From positions 62,001 to 126,000 of the forward strand of contig NZ_CANLZR010000005.1 in NCBI RefSeq assembly GCF_947495705.1: 64,000 nt of DNA. Direction: 5' to 3'. The stretch comes from an uncultured Phycicoccus sp. (GTDB lineage: Bacteria; Actinomycetota; Actinomycetes; Actinomycetales; Dermatophilaceae). Under the pieces are notes generated by a model. That model did not search any database. It was not told the origin of the DNA and saw only the letters and a program-made list of their open reading frames with translations. The position numbers and the translations under genes are program-made. Positions 1-10,593 of the stretch are shown one piece after another; the stretch's first letter is position 1; each line of letters begins with the position of its first letter.

Positions 1-890
1 GCGGCCTTGTAGAGCGCCGCGACCTCCGCCGACGACAGCGCCCGCCACTTGCCGGGCTTGGTCTCACCGAGCCGGACCGGCCCGACCTCGGTGCGCACGA
101 GCGAGATGACCGGGTGCCCGACCTCCGCGAGCAGCCGCCGGACGATGTGCTTGCGCCCCTCGTGCAGGACGACCTCGACGATGGCCTTGCCCGGCTGGGA
201 GTCGACGATCTTGAACGAGTCGACGACGACGGGTCCGTCCTCGAGCTCGACACCCTCGCGGAGCCGGCGGCCGAGGTCGCGCGGCACCGGGCCGGGGATC
301 TGCGCGAGGTAGGTCTTCAGCACCCCGTACCGCGGGTGCTGGAGCCGGTGCGCGAGGTCGCCGTCGTTGGTGAGCAGCAGCAGGCCCTCGGTGTCGGCGT
401 CCAGCCGGCCCACGTGGAAGAGCCGCTCCTTGCGCGCGCCGAGGTAGTCGCCGATGTCGACCCGCCCGAGGTCGTCGCTCATCGACGTCACGACGTTGAG
501 CGGCTTGTTGAACGCGAGGTACACCCGCGACTCGTCGAGCTGGACGCGCTCGCCGTCGACGTGAACGACCTGCGTAGGCCGGATCCGGACGCCGAGCTCG
601 GTGACGACCTGGCCGTCGACCTGCACCCGGCCCTGGGTGATGAGGTCCTCGCACACCCGCCGCGAGCCGACGCCGGCAGCGGCGAGCAGCTTCTGCAGCC
701 GGACGCCGTCGGGGTCGTGCACGTCGGTGCCGGGCCGGACGGGCTCGCGCTTGGTCTGGGTCGGCTGGCTGGGACGGGTCGTCCCGGTACCCCGGGCCCG
801 CTGCTGCGGCCCGGCGGTGGGTCGTCCACGGCCTGCTGCTGGGCGCTTGGGGCCCTTGCCCCGCGCACCTCGGTCCTTCGGCGGTGTCAT
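1..890 (-). CDS. rluB: RluB/RsuA-family 23S rRNA pseudouridine synthase (3' end cut by window edge)
   Basis: Isomerises a uridine of 23S rRNA to pseudouridine (family role). From ATG at 890 about 296 codons are open to the window edge, ending in LYKA without a stop. A basic, Gly/Pro/Arg-rich tail of about 60 residues precedes an S4 RNA-binding domain (about 63-110); the catalytic motif GRLDADTEGLLLLTNDG carries the nucleophile Asp164. The late motif reads EGRKHIVRRLL. The ATG overlaps the scpB stop by 4 nt (ATGA), so it is the last visible gene of the scpA-scpB-rluB operon. The family is clear; the exact target uridine is inferred from the usual scpB-rluB linkage. Confidence 0.93.
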   Translation of the reverse strand, partial: MTPPKDRGARGKGPKRPAAGRGRPTAGPQQRARGTGTTRPSQPTQTKREPVRPGTDVHDPDGVRLQKLLAAAGVGSRRVCEDLITQGRVQVDGQVVTELGVRIRPTQVVHVDGERVQLDESRVYLAFNKPLNVVTSMSDDLGRVDIGDYLGARKERLFHVGRLDADTEGLLLLTNDGDLAHRLQHPRYGVLKTYLAQIPGPVPRDLGRRLREGVELEDGPVVVDSFKIVDSQPGKAIVEVVLHEGRKHIVRRLLAEVGHPVISLVRTEVGPVRLGETKPGKWRALSSAEVAALYKA

Positions 891-1516
891 CCGCGGCCTC
901 CTTCGGCGATCTCGTCGAGCACGTCGACCTCGGGCAGGTACGGCGCGAGGGCGGGCAGCTCGTCGATGCCCTGGAGCCCCAGCCGTTCGAGGAAGTAGGA
1001 CGTCGTTCCGTACAGGATGGCAGTGGACTCCTCGTCGTGGCCGACCTCCTCGATGAGCCCCCGGCTCAGGAGGGTCCGGATGACGCCGTCGACGTTGACG
1101 CCACGGACCGCGGCGACCCGCGAGCGGGACACCGGCTGCCGGTAGGCGATGACGGCGAGGGTCTCGAGCGAGGCCTGGGTGAGTCGGGCCTGCTGGCCGT
1201 CGAGGACGAACCGCTCGACGACCGGGGCGTACTCGTGCCGGCTGTACATCCGCCAGCCGCCGCCGACCTGGCGCAGGGTGAAGCCGCGGCGCTGCTCCTC
1301 GTACCCGGCCTCGAGGTCGGCGAGGGCGGCCTCGACGTCCTGCACCGGCTGCTCCAGCGCGGACGCCAGCGACGCCGTCGTGACCGGCTCGTCGACGACC
1401 ATGAGCACGGCCTCCACGGCCCCGTGGATCCCGCCGGGGAAGTCGGCGACGTCGAACGCGAGCTGCTCCTCGGGCAAGGGGGGCTCGGGCGGGGCGAGCT
1501 CGGGGGGCTCACTCAT
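887..1516 (-). CDS. scpB: Segregation and condensation protein B
   Basis: Kleisin-associated winged-helix protein that with ScpA and SMC forms the bacterial condensin acting on the nucleoid. 209 residues from ATG 1516, which overlaps the scpA stop by 8 nt and is preceded by GAGGAG; a longer frame reaching 1591 only adds scpA-shadow sequence. An acidic, Pro-rich N-tail is followed by two winged-helix segments, including the typical GGWRMYSR strand-turn and the ALETLAVIAYRQPVSR-like motif (here SLETLAVIAYRQPVSRSR). It ends in ATGA overlap with the pseudouridine synthase. SMC itself is not in the window. Confidence 0.95.
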   Translation of the reverse strand: MSEPPELAPPEPPLPEEQLAFDVADFPGGIHGAVEAVLMVVDEPVTTASLASALEQPVQDVEAALADLEAGYEEQRRGFTLRQVGGGWRMYSRHEYAPVVERFVLDGQQARLTQASLETLAVIAYRQPVSRSRVAAVRGVNVDGVIRTLLSRGLIEEVGHDEESTAILYGTTSYFLERLGLQGIDELPALAPYLPEVDVLDEIAEGGRG

Positions 1517-2408
1517 CGGGGGTCTCCTCGGGGGTGGGCTGGGGGGCGGCGTCCTGCGGCTCGTCGAACTCGTCGGTGACCTCGATGTCACCCTCCTCGG
1601 GCCCGGTCCACCGGACGGTGAGCTCGCCGAGCGCCTCGGCCTGCTCGAAGCCGATGGCCGACTCCCGGAACAGCTCGAGCAGGGCCAGGAACCGCGCGAC
1701 GACGACGAGGGTGCTGTCGGCGTCCGCCACGAGGGTACGGAACGACGCGACCCGCTCGCGCCGGAGCCGGGCCCCGATGATCGTCGCCTGCTCGCGCACG
1801 CTGACCGCGGGGGCGTGCAGGTGGCCGAGCCCGACGGTGGGCGGGATCTTCGGGGTGAGGGCCGAGGCCGCGATCATCGCGAGCTGCTCGGGCGAGACGG
1901 TCATGACGAGCTCGGGCAGCAGCGCGGCCAGGTGCGGCTCCAGGGCGACCGACCGCGGATGGCGGCGGCCGGCCGTGGCCATCCGCTCCGCGAAGGTGTG
2001 GGCGATGTCCTTGAAGGCCCGGTACTGCAGCAGCCGGGCGAAGAGGATGTCGCGGGCCTCGATGAGCGCGAGGTCGTCCTCGTCCTCGGGGCCGCTCTGC
2101 GGCAGGAGCCGCGCGGCCTTGAGGTCGAGCAGCGTCGAGGCGACGACGAGGAACTCCGTGGCCTGCGACAGGTCCCACTCGCCGCTGGCGTCGCGGGCCG
2201 TGCGGATGTGCGCGATGAACTCGTCGGTGACCGTGGCCAGGGCGATCTCGGTGATGTCGAGCTTGTGCTTGCTGATGAGCCCGAGGAGCAGGTCGAAGGG
2301 ACCGGAGAAGACGTCGAGGTGCACCTCGAACGGGGTGGCCGCGGCCCGCCGGGTGATGACCCCGCCGGGGACGGCGGTCTCCTGCCGGGCCCCGGGGGGC
2401 GTGGTCAC
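1509..2408 (-). CDS. scpA: Segregation and condensation protein A (kleisin)
   Basis: Kleisin subunit bridging SMC heads with ScpB. 299 residues from a GTG at 2408; 4 nt separate it from the parA stop, so the two are cotranscribed. The N-terminal kleisin signature FEVHLDVFSGPFDLLLGLI followed by KHKLDITEIALATVTDEFI is intact (about residues 27-65), then the ATEFLVVASTLLDLKAARLLP helix, and a C-terminal winged helix ending in an acidic Pro/Glu/Asp tail. Length fits the actinobacterial family, which carries extra acidic ends compared with Bacillus ScpA. Confidence 0.95.
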   Translation of the reverse strand: MTTPPGARQETAVPGGVITRRAAATPFEVHLDVFSGPFDLLLGLISKHKLDITEIALATVTDEFIAHIRTARDASGEWDLSQATEFLVVASTLLDLKAARLLPQSGPEDEDDLALIEARDILFARLLQYRAFKDIAHTFAERMATAGRRHPRSVALEPHLAALLPELVMTVSPEQLAMIAASALTPKIPPTVGLGHLHAPAVSVREQATIIGARLRRERVASFRTLVADADSTLVVVARFLALLELFRESAIGFEQAEALGELTVRWTGPEEGDIEVTDEFDEPQDAAPQPTPEETPDE

Positions 2409-2412
2409 CGGC

Positions 2413-3324
2413 TCAGGCCGCCCCGCCGCGCGCGATGAGCTCGCGAGCGAGCTGGCGGTAGGCGTCGGCCCCCTTGTGGCGTGACTCGTACGTCGTGATC
2501 GGCTCGGCGGCCAGGCTCGCGTCGGGGAACTTCACGGTGCGCGAGATGACGGTGTGGAAGACCCGGTCGTCGAAGTGCTCGACGACGCTCGCGACGACCT
2601 CGCGCGAGTGCAGCGTGCGGCCGTCGTACATCGTCGCGAGGATGCCGTCGACGACGAGGCGCGGGTTGAGCCGGTCGGTGATCTTCTCGATGGTCTCGAC
2701 GAGCAGGGCCACCCCGCGCATGGCGAAGAACTCGCACTCGAGCGGGATGATGACGCCGTGCGCGGCCGTGAGGGCGTTGATGGTGAGCAGGCCGAGGGAG
2801 GGCTGGCAGTCGACGAGGATGACGTCGTAGTCGTCCATGACCGGGCGCAGGACGCGGGCGAGGATCTGCTCGCGGGCGACCTCCCCGACGAGCTGGACCT
2901 CGGCCGCGGACAGGTCGATGTTGGCGGGAAGGACGTCGAGGCCCTCGACCCTCGTGTGCTGGATGACGTCGCGCACGTCGTGCCCGCGCTCGACGAGCAG
3001 GGTGTAGACGGTGACGTCGAGCTCGTGGGTGGGGATGCCGAGCCCGACGGACAGGGCCCCCTGGGGGTCGAAGTCGACGAGCAGCACCCGGCGACCGATC
3101 TCGGCCAGCGCCGCCCCGAGGTTGATCGTGGTCGTCGTCTTGCCGACGCCGCCCTTCTGGTTGCACATCGCGATGATGCGCGCGGGCCCGTGGCTCGTCA
3201 GAGGCGCGGGGTCCGGAAAGTCTGGGAGGGGTCGGCCGGTGGGCCCGACCTGCCCGTCGATGCGGATACTGAACGCCGCCTCGGTCTCGCCCAACTCGTC
3301 TCTCCCCGGTGCCAGTGCTGCCAC
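2413..3324 (-). CDS. ParA/Soj-family ATPase linked to scpAB
   Basis: ParA-type deviant Walker ATPase, probably helping chromosome organisation together with the ScpAB operon downstream. Start set at GTG 3324 because GGGAGG lies 6 nt before it; this gives 303 residues and leaves 58 nt to the xerD stop, whereas the longer frame would run into xerD. A 45-residue N-tail precedes KGGVGKTTTT (residues about 57-66, signature Lys of the deviant P-loop), the Walker A' DFDPQGALSVGLG, and the Walker B strand VILVDCQPSLG. There is no parB beside it, so it is not the oriC parAB pair; the same xerD-parA-scpA-scpB order is common in actinobacteria. Confidence 0.92.
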   Translation of the reverse strand: MAALAPGRDELGETEAAFSIRIDGQVGPTGRPLPDFPDPAPLTSHGPARIIAMCNQKGGVGKTTTTINLGAALAEIGRRVLLVDFDPQGALSVGLGIPTHELDVTVYTLLVERGHDVRDVIQHTRVEGLDVLPANIDLSAAEVQLVGEVAREQILARVLRPVMDDYDVILVDCQPSLGLLTINALTAAHGVIIPLECEFFAMRGVALLVETIEKITDRLNPRLVVDGILATMYDGRTLHSREVVASVVEHFDDRVFHTVISRTVKFPDASLAAEPITTYESRHKGADAYRQLARELIARGGAA

Positions 3325-3382
3325 GGTCAGCCTCCCGCTGATCGGGCTCGACCCTATCAGCGGTGGGGGCCCACTCCGGGGA

Positions 3383-4294
3383 TCACCGGGCCCGGGGGTG
3401 GGACTGCGCGTACACCTCACGAAGCTGCTGCACCGTGACGCGGGTGTAGATCTGGGTCGTCGTCACCGAGGCGTGCCCCAGGAGCTCCTGGACGACCCGG
3501 ACGTCGGCACCCCCCTCGAGCAGGTGGGTGGCGAAGGAGTGGCGCAGCGTGTGCGGCGACAGATGGCCCTGCAGCCCGGCCCGTTCGGCGCTCTCGCGCA
3601 ACGCCGCCCAGGCGCTCTGCCGCGACATCCGCGCCCCCCGGACGCCGAGGAAGACCGCCGGCGTGCCCCTCCCCCGGCGGGCCAGCTGCGGCCGGGCCCG
3701 GACCGTCCAGGCCTCCAGGGCCCGGGACGCGTAGGACCCGAGCGGGACGATGCGCTCCTTGCCGCCCTTGCCCCGCAGGCGCACGACCCCCTCGTCGGTG
3801 TCGAGGTCGTCGACGTCGAGCCCGACGGCCTCGGAGATCCGGGCTCCCGTGCCGTACAGGACCTCGAGCAGGGCGCGGTCGCGCAGGGATGTCGGGGTGT
3901 CGCCCAGCGACGCGGCCTCCAGGAGCCGTTCGACCTCGTCGACGGAGATCGCCTTCGGCAGCCGGTCCGGGGTGCGCGGCGGGGCGACGTCCCGGGACGG
4001 GTCGGCGTCCAGGACGCCCTCGAGGGCGAGGAAGCGGTGCAGCCCGCGGACCGCGACGAGGGTACGGGCCGCGGACGAGGCCGCGAGCGGGCCGTGGGTG
4101 TCGTCGCCCTCCCGGAGCCGGGCGAGGAACTCGGCGACGTGAGCGGGGGTGACGTCCTCGGGCCGGTCGACCGCCTGGGTGGCGAGGAACCCGGTCCACC
4201 GGGCGAGGTCCCGGCGGTACGCCGCCAGGGTGTTCGGCGACATGCCCCGTTCGACGTCGAGATGGGTGAGCCAGGCGTCGGCGGCCCGCCCCAC
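3383..4294 (-). CDS. xerD: Site-specific tyrosine recombinase XerD
   Basis: Resolves chromosome dimers at dif with XerC. 303 residues, the usual length. N-terminal SAM-like core-binding domain (about 4-100), then the catalytic domain with all expected residues: Arg152 in GTGARISE, Lys176 in GKGGKER, His248 and Arg251 in [12 protein letters not shown], His274 in [13 protein letters not shown] and nucleophile Tyr283. GTG 4294 has no strong ribosome-binding site; translation may start upstream (a CTG overlaps the ald stop at 4336-4334), so the first 10-15 residues are uncertain. No phage or integron genes flank it, and the chromosomal scpAB context marks it as the housekeeping enzyme rather than an integrase. 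Confidence 0.95.
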   Translation of the reverse strand: MGRAADAWLTHLDVERGMSPNTLAAYRRDLARWTGFLATQAVDRPEDVTPAHVAEFLARLREGDDTHGPLAASSAARTLVAVRGLHRFLALEGVLDADPSRDVAPPRTPDRLPKAISVDEVERLLEAASLGDTPTSLRDRALLEVLYGTGARISEAVGLDVDDLDTDEGVVRLRGKGGKERIVPLGSYASRALEAWTVRARPQLARRGRGTPAVFLGVRGARMSRQSAWAALRESAERAGLQGHLSPHTLRHSFATHLLEGGADVRVVQELLGHASVTTTQIYTRVTVQQLREVYAQSHPRAR

Positions 4295-4332
4295 GGGGGT
4301 GGGAGGGGCCGCCGGCCGGGGAGCCTGCTCGG

Positions 4333-5448
4333 TCAGGACAGGACCTCGTCGAGGCCGACCGAGTCCATCCCGAAGGCCTCGGCGACCGCGGCGTAGGTGA
4401 CCTGCCCGCCCTGGGTGTTCAGGCCCAGCGCGAGGGCCGGGTCGTCCTGCATGGCGTCCTTCCAGCCCTTCTCGGCCAGCTTCGTCGCGTAGGCGAGCGT
4501 CGCGTTGGTCAGCGCCCAGGTCGAGGTGTGCGGGACCGCGCCGGGCATGTTGGCGACGCAGTAGTAGATCGAGTCGTGGACCTCGAAGATCGGGTCGGCG
4601 TGCGTCGTCGGCCGGGAGTGCTCGAAGCAGCCGCCCTGGTCGATCGCGACGTCGACGAGCACCGAGCCCGGCTTCATCTCGGCGACCATGTCGTCGGTGA
4701 CCAGCTTGGGCGCCTTGGCGCCCGGGATGAGGACGGTGCCGATGACGAGGTCCGCCTGCAGCACCTGCTCACGCACCGACATCGCCGACGAGGCGATCTG
4801 GGCGACCCGGTTGTCGTAGCGCCAGAAGCTCATCCGGAGCTTGTCGAGGTCGGTGTCGAGCAGGGTGACGTCGGCTCCCATCCCGAGGGCGATGTTCGCG
4901 GCGTTCTGCCCCGCCACACCGGCGCCGAGGACGACGACCTTGGCGTTGGCGACGCCGCCGATCCCGCCCATGAGGACGCCGCGCCCGCCCTGCGCCTTCA
5001 TCATCGAGTGGGCGCCCACCTGGGGGGCGAGGCAGCCCGCCACCTCGGACATCGGGTAGAGCAGCGGCAGGAGCCCGGACGGCAGCTGCACCGTCTCGTA
5101 GGCGATCGAGGTGACCTTCTTGGCCACGAGCTCCTCGGTGAGCGGCTGGTCGGCCGCGAGGTGGAGGTAGGTGAAGAGGGTGAGGTCCTCACGGAGGCGG
5201 TGATACTCCTCGGCGACCGGCTCCTTGACCTTCATCACCATGTCGGCCTCGCCCCACACGTCGTCGGCCGAGTCGAGGATGCGGGCACCCTGCGAGACGT
5301 ACTCGTCGTCGGTGATGGAGGACCCGAGCCCGGCGCCCTGCTGCACGAACACCTCGTGCCCGCGACGGGTGAGCTCGTTGACACCAACGGGGGTGATGCC
5401 GACCCGGAACTCGTTGTTCTTGACCTCGGTGGGGATTCCGACCTTCAC
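4333..5448 (-). CDS. ald: Alanine dehydrogenase
   Basis: NAD-dependent, reversible conversion of L-alanine to pyruvate and ammonia in the cytoplasm. GTG 5448 gives 371 residues starting [13 protein letters not shown], exactly the family N-terminus and length; the frame is open further upstream but that part is unrelated. Lys75 (MKVKEP) and His96 (TYLHLA) match the known substrate-binding and catalytic residues, followed by the Rossmann motif [18 protein letters not shown] and the DVAIDQGG loop. It lies just upstream of xerD (38 nt) but is probably its own unit, with a divergent membrane protein starting at 5569. Confidence 0.97.
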   Translation of the reverse strand: MKVGIPTEVKNNEFRVGITPVGVNELTRRGHEVFVQQGAGLGSSITDDEYVSQGARILDSADDVWGEADMVMKVKEPVAEEYHRLREDLTLFTYLHLAADQPLTEELVAKKVTSIAYETVQLPSGLLPLLYPMSEVAGCLAPQVGAHSMMKAQGGRGVLMGGIGGVANAKVVVLGAGVAGQNAANIALGMGADVTLLDTDLDKLRMSFWRYDNRVAQIASSAMSVREQVLQADLVIGTVLIPGAKAPKLVTDDMVAEMKPGSVLVDVAIDQGGCFEHSRPTTHADPIFEVHDSIYYCVANMPGAVPHTSTWALTNATLAYATKLAEKGWKDAMQDDPALALGLNTQGGQVTYAAVAEAFGMDSVGLDEVLS

Positions 5449-5568
5449 AGATATCTGCCTGTCTCGTGTCGAGATCCGGGGCGTCGTTGCCTCGGAGCCG
5501 CCTCCTGGAGGAGGGCGATGGAAGTCTAGTGGCGGGCGACCCGCGCCCCTACCCCCCAGGAGGTCACC

Positions 5569-6178
5569 GTGAGGCTCTACAGCGACATCACCGGTCGTCG
5601 GCTCGCTCAGGTGGCCGCCGACCTCGGGGTCGTGCTGTGGGTGTGGCTGTGGGTCCGGATCGCGATGCGCGTCCACGAGACCACGCTGCTGCTGGCCGAA
5701 CCCGGCCGGCGTCTCGAGGAGGCGGGGGCCGGGTTCCGGGGGCGGATGACCGACGCCGGCGACTCGGTCAGCGGCCTGCCGCTCCTCGAGGACCGCATCG
5801 CGGCCCCGTTCCGGTCCGCGGCCGGTGTCGGTGCGGACTTCGAGACAGCCGGCCAGGACCTCGTGACGGCCGTCGAGCGCTTCGCCCTCGTCCTCGGCCT
5901 CACGACGGGGCTGGCGCCGATTCTCCTCGTCGCCGGGACGTGGCTGCTGCTGCGCCTGCGCTTCGTCCGGCGAGCGAGCGCGGCCCAGCGGTTCATCGAC
6001 GCCGACCCCGACCTCGACCTGTTCGCGCTGCGGGCGATGGCGAACCAGCCGATGCCGCGGCTCGCCGCGATCAGCGAGGACCCCGCCGGGGCGTGGCGGC
6101 GCGGCGACCGCGACGTCGTCCGGGCCCTGGCCGTCCTCGAGCTCAAGGAGGCGGGCCTACGCCCCCCGCCCCCGGGGG

Positions 6179-6195
<17 letters not shown>
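5569..6195 (+). CDS. Two-TM membrane protein of unknown function
   Basis: Not recognised beyond being a membrane protein. 208 residues from GTG 5569, chosen because a near-perfect AGGAGGTCACC sits directly before it. A hydrophobic segment rich in Trp and Val lies at about 12-34 and a second (LVLGLTTGLAPILLVAGTWL) at about 106-126; between them is an amphipathic soluble stretch of about 70 residues, and after them a charged cytoplasmic tail with ASAAQRFIDADPDLDLFALRAM. The 3' end overlaps the convergent hisS by 17 nt. Confidence 0.85.
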
Positions 6196-7524
<1,329 letters not shown>

Positions 7525-7528
<4 letters not shown>

Positions 7529-8226
7529 GCACCCAATCCTTGCAGGTACGGGTTGGTCGCCCGCTCCCGGCGCATCGTCGTGGCGGGGCCGTGGCCGGTG
7601 AGCACGAGCGTGGAGTCGGGCAGCGGCAGCACGACGTCCCGCAGCGACGCCCGCATCGCCACGTCGTCGCCACCGGCGAGGTCGGTGCGCCCGATCGAGC
7701 CGGCGAACAGGACGTCCCCGGACACGACGGTCCGGTCCAAGCCCTCCTCGTCGGGCAGGCCGGCCGGCACGACGTCGAGGGTGAACATCACCGAGCCCTC
7801 GGTGTGCCCGGGGGCGTGCAGGACCTCCAGGGACAGCCCGGCGAGCTCCAGGTGCTGCCGGTCGGCGAGGTCGACGAGGTGCTCGGGCTCGCTCCACGTG
7901 GCCGCCCGCCCGAACTGCGCCTCGAGCATGGCGAGCATCGCGGGGTCGACGCTCCCCAGCGGGTCCGCCATCCGGTACCGGTCGTCGGTGTGGATGTACG
8001 CCGCGGTGTCGCCCCCGCACACCGGGGTGACGGAGTACACGTGGTCGAGGTGCCCGTGGGTGAGCAGGACGGCGGCGGGCCGCAGCCGGTGCTCGCTCAG
8101 CACGGTGGCCAGGGTGTCCTCGACCCCGATGCCGGGGTCGACGACGAGGCACTCCTCCCCCGGCCCTGGGGCGAGGACGTAGCAGTTGGTCCCGAAGGCG
8201 GCAGCGGGGAAGGCGACGGCGAGCAC
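7525..8226 (-). CDS. Metallo-beta-lactamase-fold hydrolase, glyoxalase II-like
   Basis: Probable thioester hydrolase of the GloB/YcbL type; the substrate is not certain. 233 residues from GTG 8226. Metal ligands: THGHLDH (about residues 56-62), His in HAPGHTEGS, Asp in VVSGDVLF, and the final His in LTGHGPATT. It precedes hisS with a GTGA overlap, a linkage conserved in actinobacteria. A TAGGCT -10 box ends 6 nt before the GTG, so the transcript is probably leaderless. Confidence 0.9.
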
Positions 8227-8232
8227 CCGGCG

Positions 8233-8258
8233 AGCCTAACGAGCGCGATGCCTACACT
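8233..8258. promoter_or_regulatory. Divergent promoters for the hydrolase-hisS operon and the cyclophilin gene
   Basis: On the minus strand TAGGCT (8238-8233) lies 6 nt before the hydrolase GTG at 8226. On the plus strand TACACT (8253-8258) lies 34 nt before the cyclophilin GTG at 8293, leaving room for a short leader with AAGGAC as ribosome-binding site. No convincing TTGACA-like -35 boxes are visible. Confidence 0.5.
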
Positions 8259-8292
8259 GGGCCCGGCCGGACCGACGACGAAGGACCTCGGG

Positions 8293-9108
8293 GTGACGAA
8301 ACAGCAGGAACGGGCCCGCGCGCGGCGCCGATGGGAGAAGCGCCAGGCGGCGCTCGCCCGCAAGGAGGAGCAGCGCGCCCGGGTGCGCCGGGTCGGCGCC
8401 GTCGTCGGCGTCGTGGCGCTCGTCGTCGGGCTCCTGGCCGTCCTCGGCGTCACCCTCGGCAACCTCGGCACCGACGAGGCAGCCCCCGCGGCCACCCCGT
8501 CGCCGGGCGGCACCACGCTCGCCGGCTGCGAGCAGCCGCCGCAGCCGCTCGGCACCGGTGCCGAGCTCGAGCTGCCGGACGCGTCGGCCGCCGAGGGCAA
8601 GACCTTCGAGGCGACGCTCACGACGAACTGCGGCGACATCGTCCTGGCCCTGGACGGCACCAAGGCCCCGCAGGCCGTCGCCGCGTTCACCGAGCTGGCG
8701 CGCACGAACTACTACCAGGACTCCCCCTGCCACCGCCTGACGACCACCGACGCGCTCAAGGTCCTCCAGTGCGGTGACCCCACCGGCACCGGCCAGGGGA
8801 ACCCCGGCTTCGGCTACGGCGTCGAGAACGCCCCCGCGGACGGGACCTACCCCCGCGGCACGGTCGCGATGGCTCGGACCTCCGATCCCGAGGAGGGCAC
8901 CGGGGCCCAGTTCTTCCTCGTCTACGGCGACTCGACCCTGCCCGACCCCGACGGGTACACCGTGGTCGGCACGGTGACCTCCGGGTTGGATATCGTCGAC
9001 CGGGTCGCCGCTCAAGGCGTCGCGCCGAACGCGGCAAGTCCGCAGGACGGCGCGCCCGCCGCACCGATCAGCATCCTCCGGGTTGCTGTCACCGAGGAGA
9101 AGTCCTGA
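8293..9108 (+). CDS. Membrane-anchored cyclophilin-type peptidyl-prolyl isomerase
   Basis: Catalyses cis-trans isomerisation of prolyl bonds, here on the outer face of the membrane. 271 residues from GTG 8293 (AAGGA ribosome-binding site; an in-frame ATG at 8248 is less likely because it lies at the -10 box). A basic cytoplasmic tail is followed by one TM segment (about 35-57), a Thr/Pro/Ala linker and the cyclophilin domain (about 105-265) with HRLTT, GTVAMART and AQFFLVYGDS. The usual active-site Phe-His-Arg motif is shifted to SPCHRLTT, a common actinobacterial variant. Two bases separate it from the next gene. Confidence 0.92.
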   Translation: MTKQQERARARRRWEKRQAALARKEEQRARVRRVGAVVGVVALVVGLLAVLGVTLGNLGTDEAAPAATPSPGGTTLAGCEQPPQPLGTGAELELPDASAAEGKTFEATLTTNCGDIVLALDGTKAPQAVAAFTELARTNYYQDSPCHRLTTTDALKVLQCGDPTGTGQGNPGFGYGVENAPADGTYPRGTVAMARTSDPEEGTGAQFFLVYGDSTLPDPDGYTVVGTVTSGLDIVDRVAAQGVAPNAASPQDGAPAAPISILRVAVTEEKS

Positions 9109-9110
9109 CC

Positions 9111-10469
9111 GTGTCCGAGGACCAGCCCACACCCCGTCCCCCCATCCCCTCGCCCGCCGCTCTCGCCGGACGGGTGGCCCCCCGGCCCCCGGCCGCCGCG
9201 GCGCCCGAGTCGCACTCGGAGTCGGCTCGCTTCGGCCGCGTCGACGAACAGGGGCACGTCTTCGTCACCGTCGGCGACGAGGAGCGCGAGGTCGGCGCGT
9301 ACCCGGGCGCCACGCCCGAGGAGGCGCTGCAGTACTTCGCCCGCAAGTACGACGAGCTCGCGGCGTCCGCCGACCTCCTCGAGACCCGGCTGGCCAGCCC
9401 CGAGGTCTCCGCCAAGGAGGTGGCCGACGGTCTGAAGACGCTCAAGGAGCACATCGAGCAGGCCAACGTCGTCGGGGACATCCCCGCGCTGCTCGCCACG
9501 GTCGAGCGGGTCGAGGCCGGGCTCGGCGCCAAGCGGGCCACCGAGACCGCTCAGCGTCAGGCGGCGCGTGCTGCGGCGGCCGCCGAGCGCGAGGCCATCG
9601 TCGCCGAGGCCGAGGCGATCGCCGACCAGCCCCCGGGCAGCACCCAGTGGAAGCAGAGCGGCGACCGGATGCGCGCCCTGCTCGAGGACTGGAAGCGGCA
9701 CCAGCGCACCGCCGCGAAGCTCGACAAGCCCACCGAGTCGGCGCTCTGGCACCGCTTCAGCCACGCGCGCAACACCTTCGACAAGGCGCGCCGGGTGTGG
9801 TTCGCCGAGCTCGAGACGACCCGCGCCGACGCCAAGCACGACAAGCAGCAGCTCGTGGCCGAGGCGGAGGCCCTGTCCAGGTCCACCGACTGGGGCCCCA
9901 CCGCGCGGGCCTACAAGCAGCTCATGGACCGGTGGCGCGCCGCCGGGCGGGCGTCCCGCTCGGACGACGATGCGCTGTGGGAGCGGTTCCGCGCCGCCCA
10001 GGACGCGTTCTTCACCGCGAAGGACGAGGCCGCTGCCGCCGAGGACGAGGCCTTCCGGGGCAACCTCGCGGTCAAGGAGGAGCTCCTCGTCGAGGCCGAG
10101 GCGATCCTGCCGATCACCGATCTCGAGGCGGCCAAGGCCGCGCTGCGCTCGGTCCAGGACCGCTGGGAGGCGGCGGGCAAGGTCCCGCGCGCCGACCTCG
10201 AGCGGGTCGAGAAGCGGATGCGCCGGGTCGAGAACGCGGTCCGCGAGGCCGAGGACGCCAAGTGGAAGACCTCGAACCCCGAGGTCGCTGCCCGGGCCCG
10301 CTCGATGGTCGACCAGCTCGAGGCCTCCGTGACCGCCACCGAGGCCGAGGTCGCCAAGGCCGAGGCCGCCGGCAACGAGAAGAAGGCGTCGGCGGCGCGC
10401 GACCGGCTCGCGGCTCAGCAGCAGTGGCTCGAGCAGGCCCGAGCGGGCCTCGACGAGTTCGGCGGCTGA
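9111..10469 (+). CDS. DUF349 coiled-coil protein
   Basis: Function unknown in detail. 452 residues with a Pro-rich 40-residue N-tail, a short beta domain (GHVFVTVGDEEREVGAYPG), and then repeated DUF349 units of about 75 residues built on the pattern W..A...L..L...W and DALWERFRAAQDAFF, ending in a long Ala/Glu/Lys/Arg coiled coil. It is cotranscribed with the cyclophilin (2-nt gap) and convergent with relA; the ppi-DUF349-relA order is recurrent in actinobacteria. The family has been linked elsewhere to RNA or stringent-response biology, but nothing in this sequence fixes a role. Confidence 0.9.
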   Translation: MSEDQPTPRPPIPSPAALAGRVAPRPPAAAAPESHSESARFGRVDEQGHVFVTVGDEEREVGAYPGATPEEALQYFARKYDELAASADLLETRLASPEVSAKEVADGLKTLKEHIEQANVVGDIPALLATVERVEAGLGAKRATETAQRQAARAAAAAEREAIVAEAEAIADQPPGSTQWKQSGDRMRALLEDWKRHQRTAAKLDKPTESALWHRFSHARNTFDKARRVWFAELETTRADAKHDKQQLVAEAEALSRSTDWGPTARAYKQLMDRWRAAGRASRSDDDALWERFRAAQDAFFTAKDEAAAAEDEAFRGNLAVKEELLVEAEAILPITDLEAAKAALRSVQDRWEAAGKVPRADLERVEKRMRRVENAVREAEDAKWKTSNPEVAARARSMVDQLEASVTATEAEVAKAEAAGNEKKASAARDRLAAQQQWLEQARAGLDEFGG

Positions 10470-10486
10470 CGCCGGGTCTCACTGGT

Positions 10487-10523
10487 GCGCCGGCCCGGCC
10501 CCTCCCCGGGCCGGGTGCGCTTT
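10487..10523 (+). terminator. Stem-loop terminator of the cyclophilin-DUF349 operon
   Basis: Nine-bp perfect arms CCGGCCCGG (10490-10498) and CCGGGCCGG (10506-10514) with a 7-nt C-rich loop, flanked by GCGC on each side and followed by TTTC. It starts 21 nt after the DUF349 stop codon. Confidence 0.75.
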
Positions 10524-10576
10524 CTCGGGTCACCCGAGAAACCCTCGCCTCACCCGGGAAGCGTTCCCGGGTGAGG
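10521..10576. repeat. Two consecutive perfect palindromes between DUF349 and relA
   Basis: First palindrome 10521-10541: arms TTTCTCGGGT and ACCCGAGAAA around one base. Second 10548-10576: 13-bp arms CCTCACCCGGGAA and TTCCCGGGTGAGG around GCG. A further TTCTCGGGTGA copy follows at 10584-10594, so a core (T/C)TC(T/C)CGGGTGA occurs several times in alternating orientation. They can act as a bidirectional terminator; the repeated core could also be a protein-binding site. Confidence 0.8.
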
Positions 10577-10593
10577 TGATGGGTTCTCGGGTG

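Noticed and set aside
2413-3324. Chromosomal parAB origin-partition locus
   Set aside because: No parB or parS-like sites; the gene is tied to scpAB and xerD, as is common away from oriC.
3383-4294. Phage integrase at 3383
   Set aside because: Length, residues and the scpAB/parA context are those of housekeeping XerD; there are no phage genes or att sites beside it.
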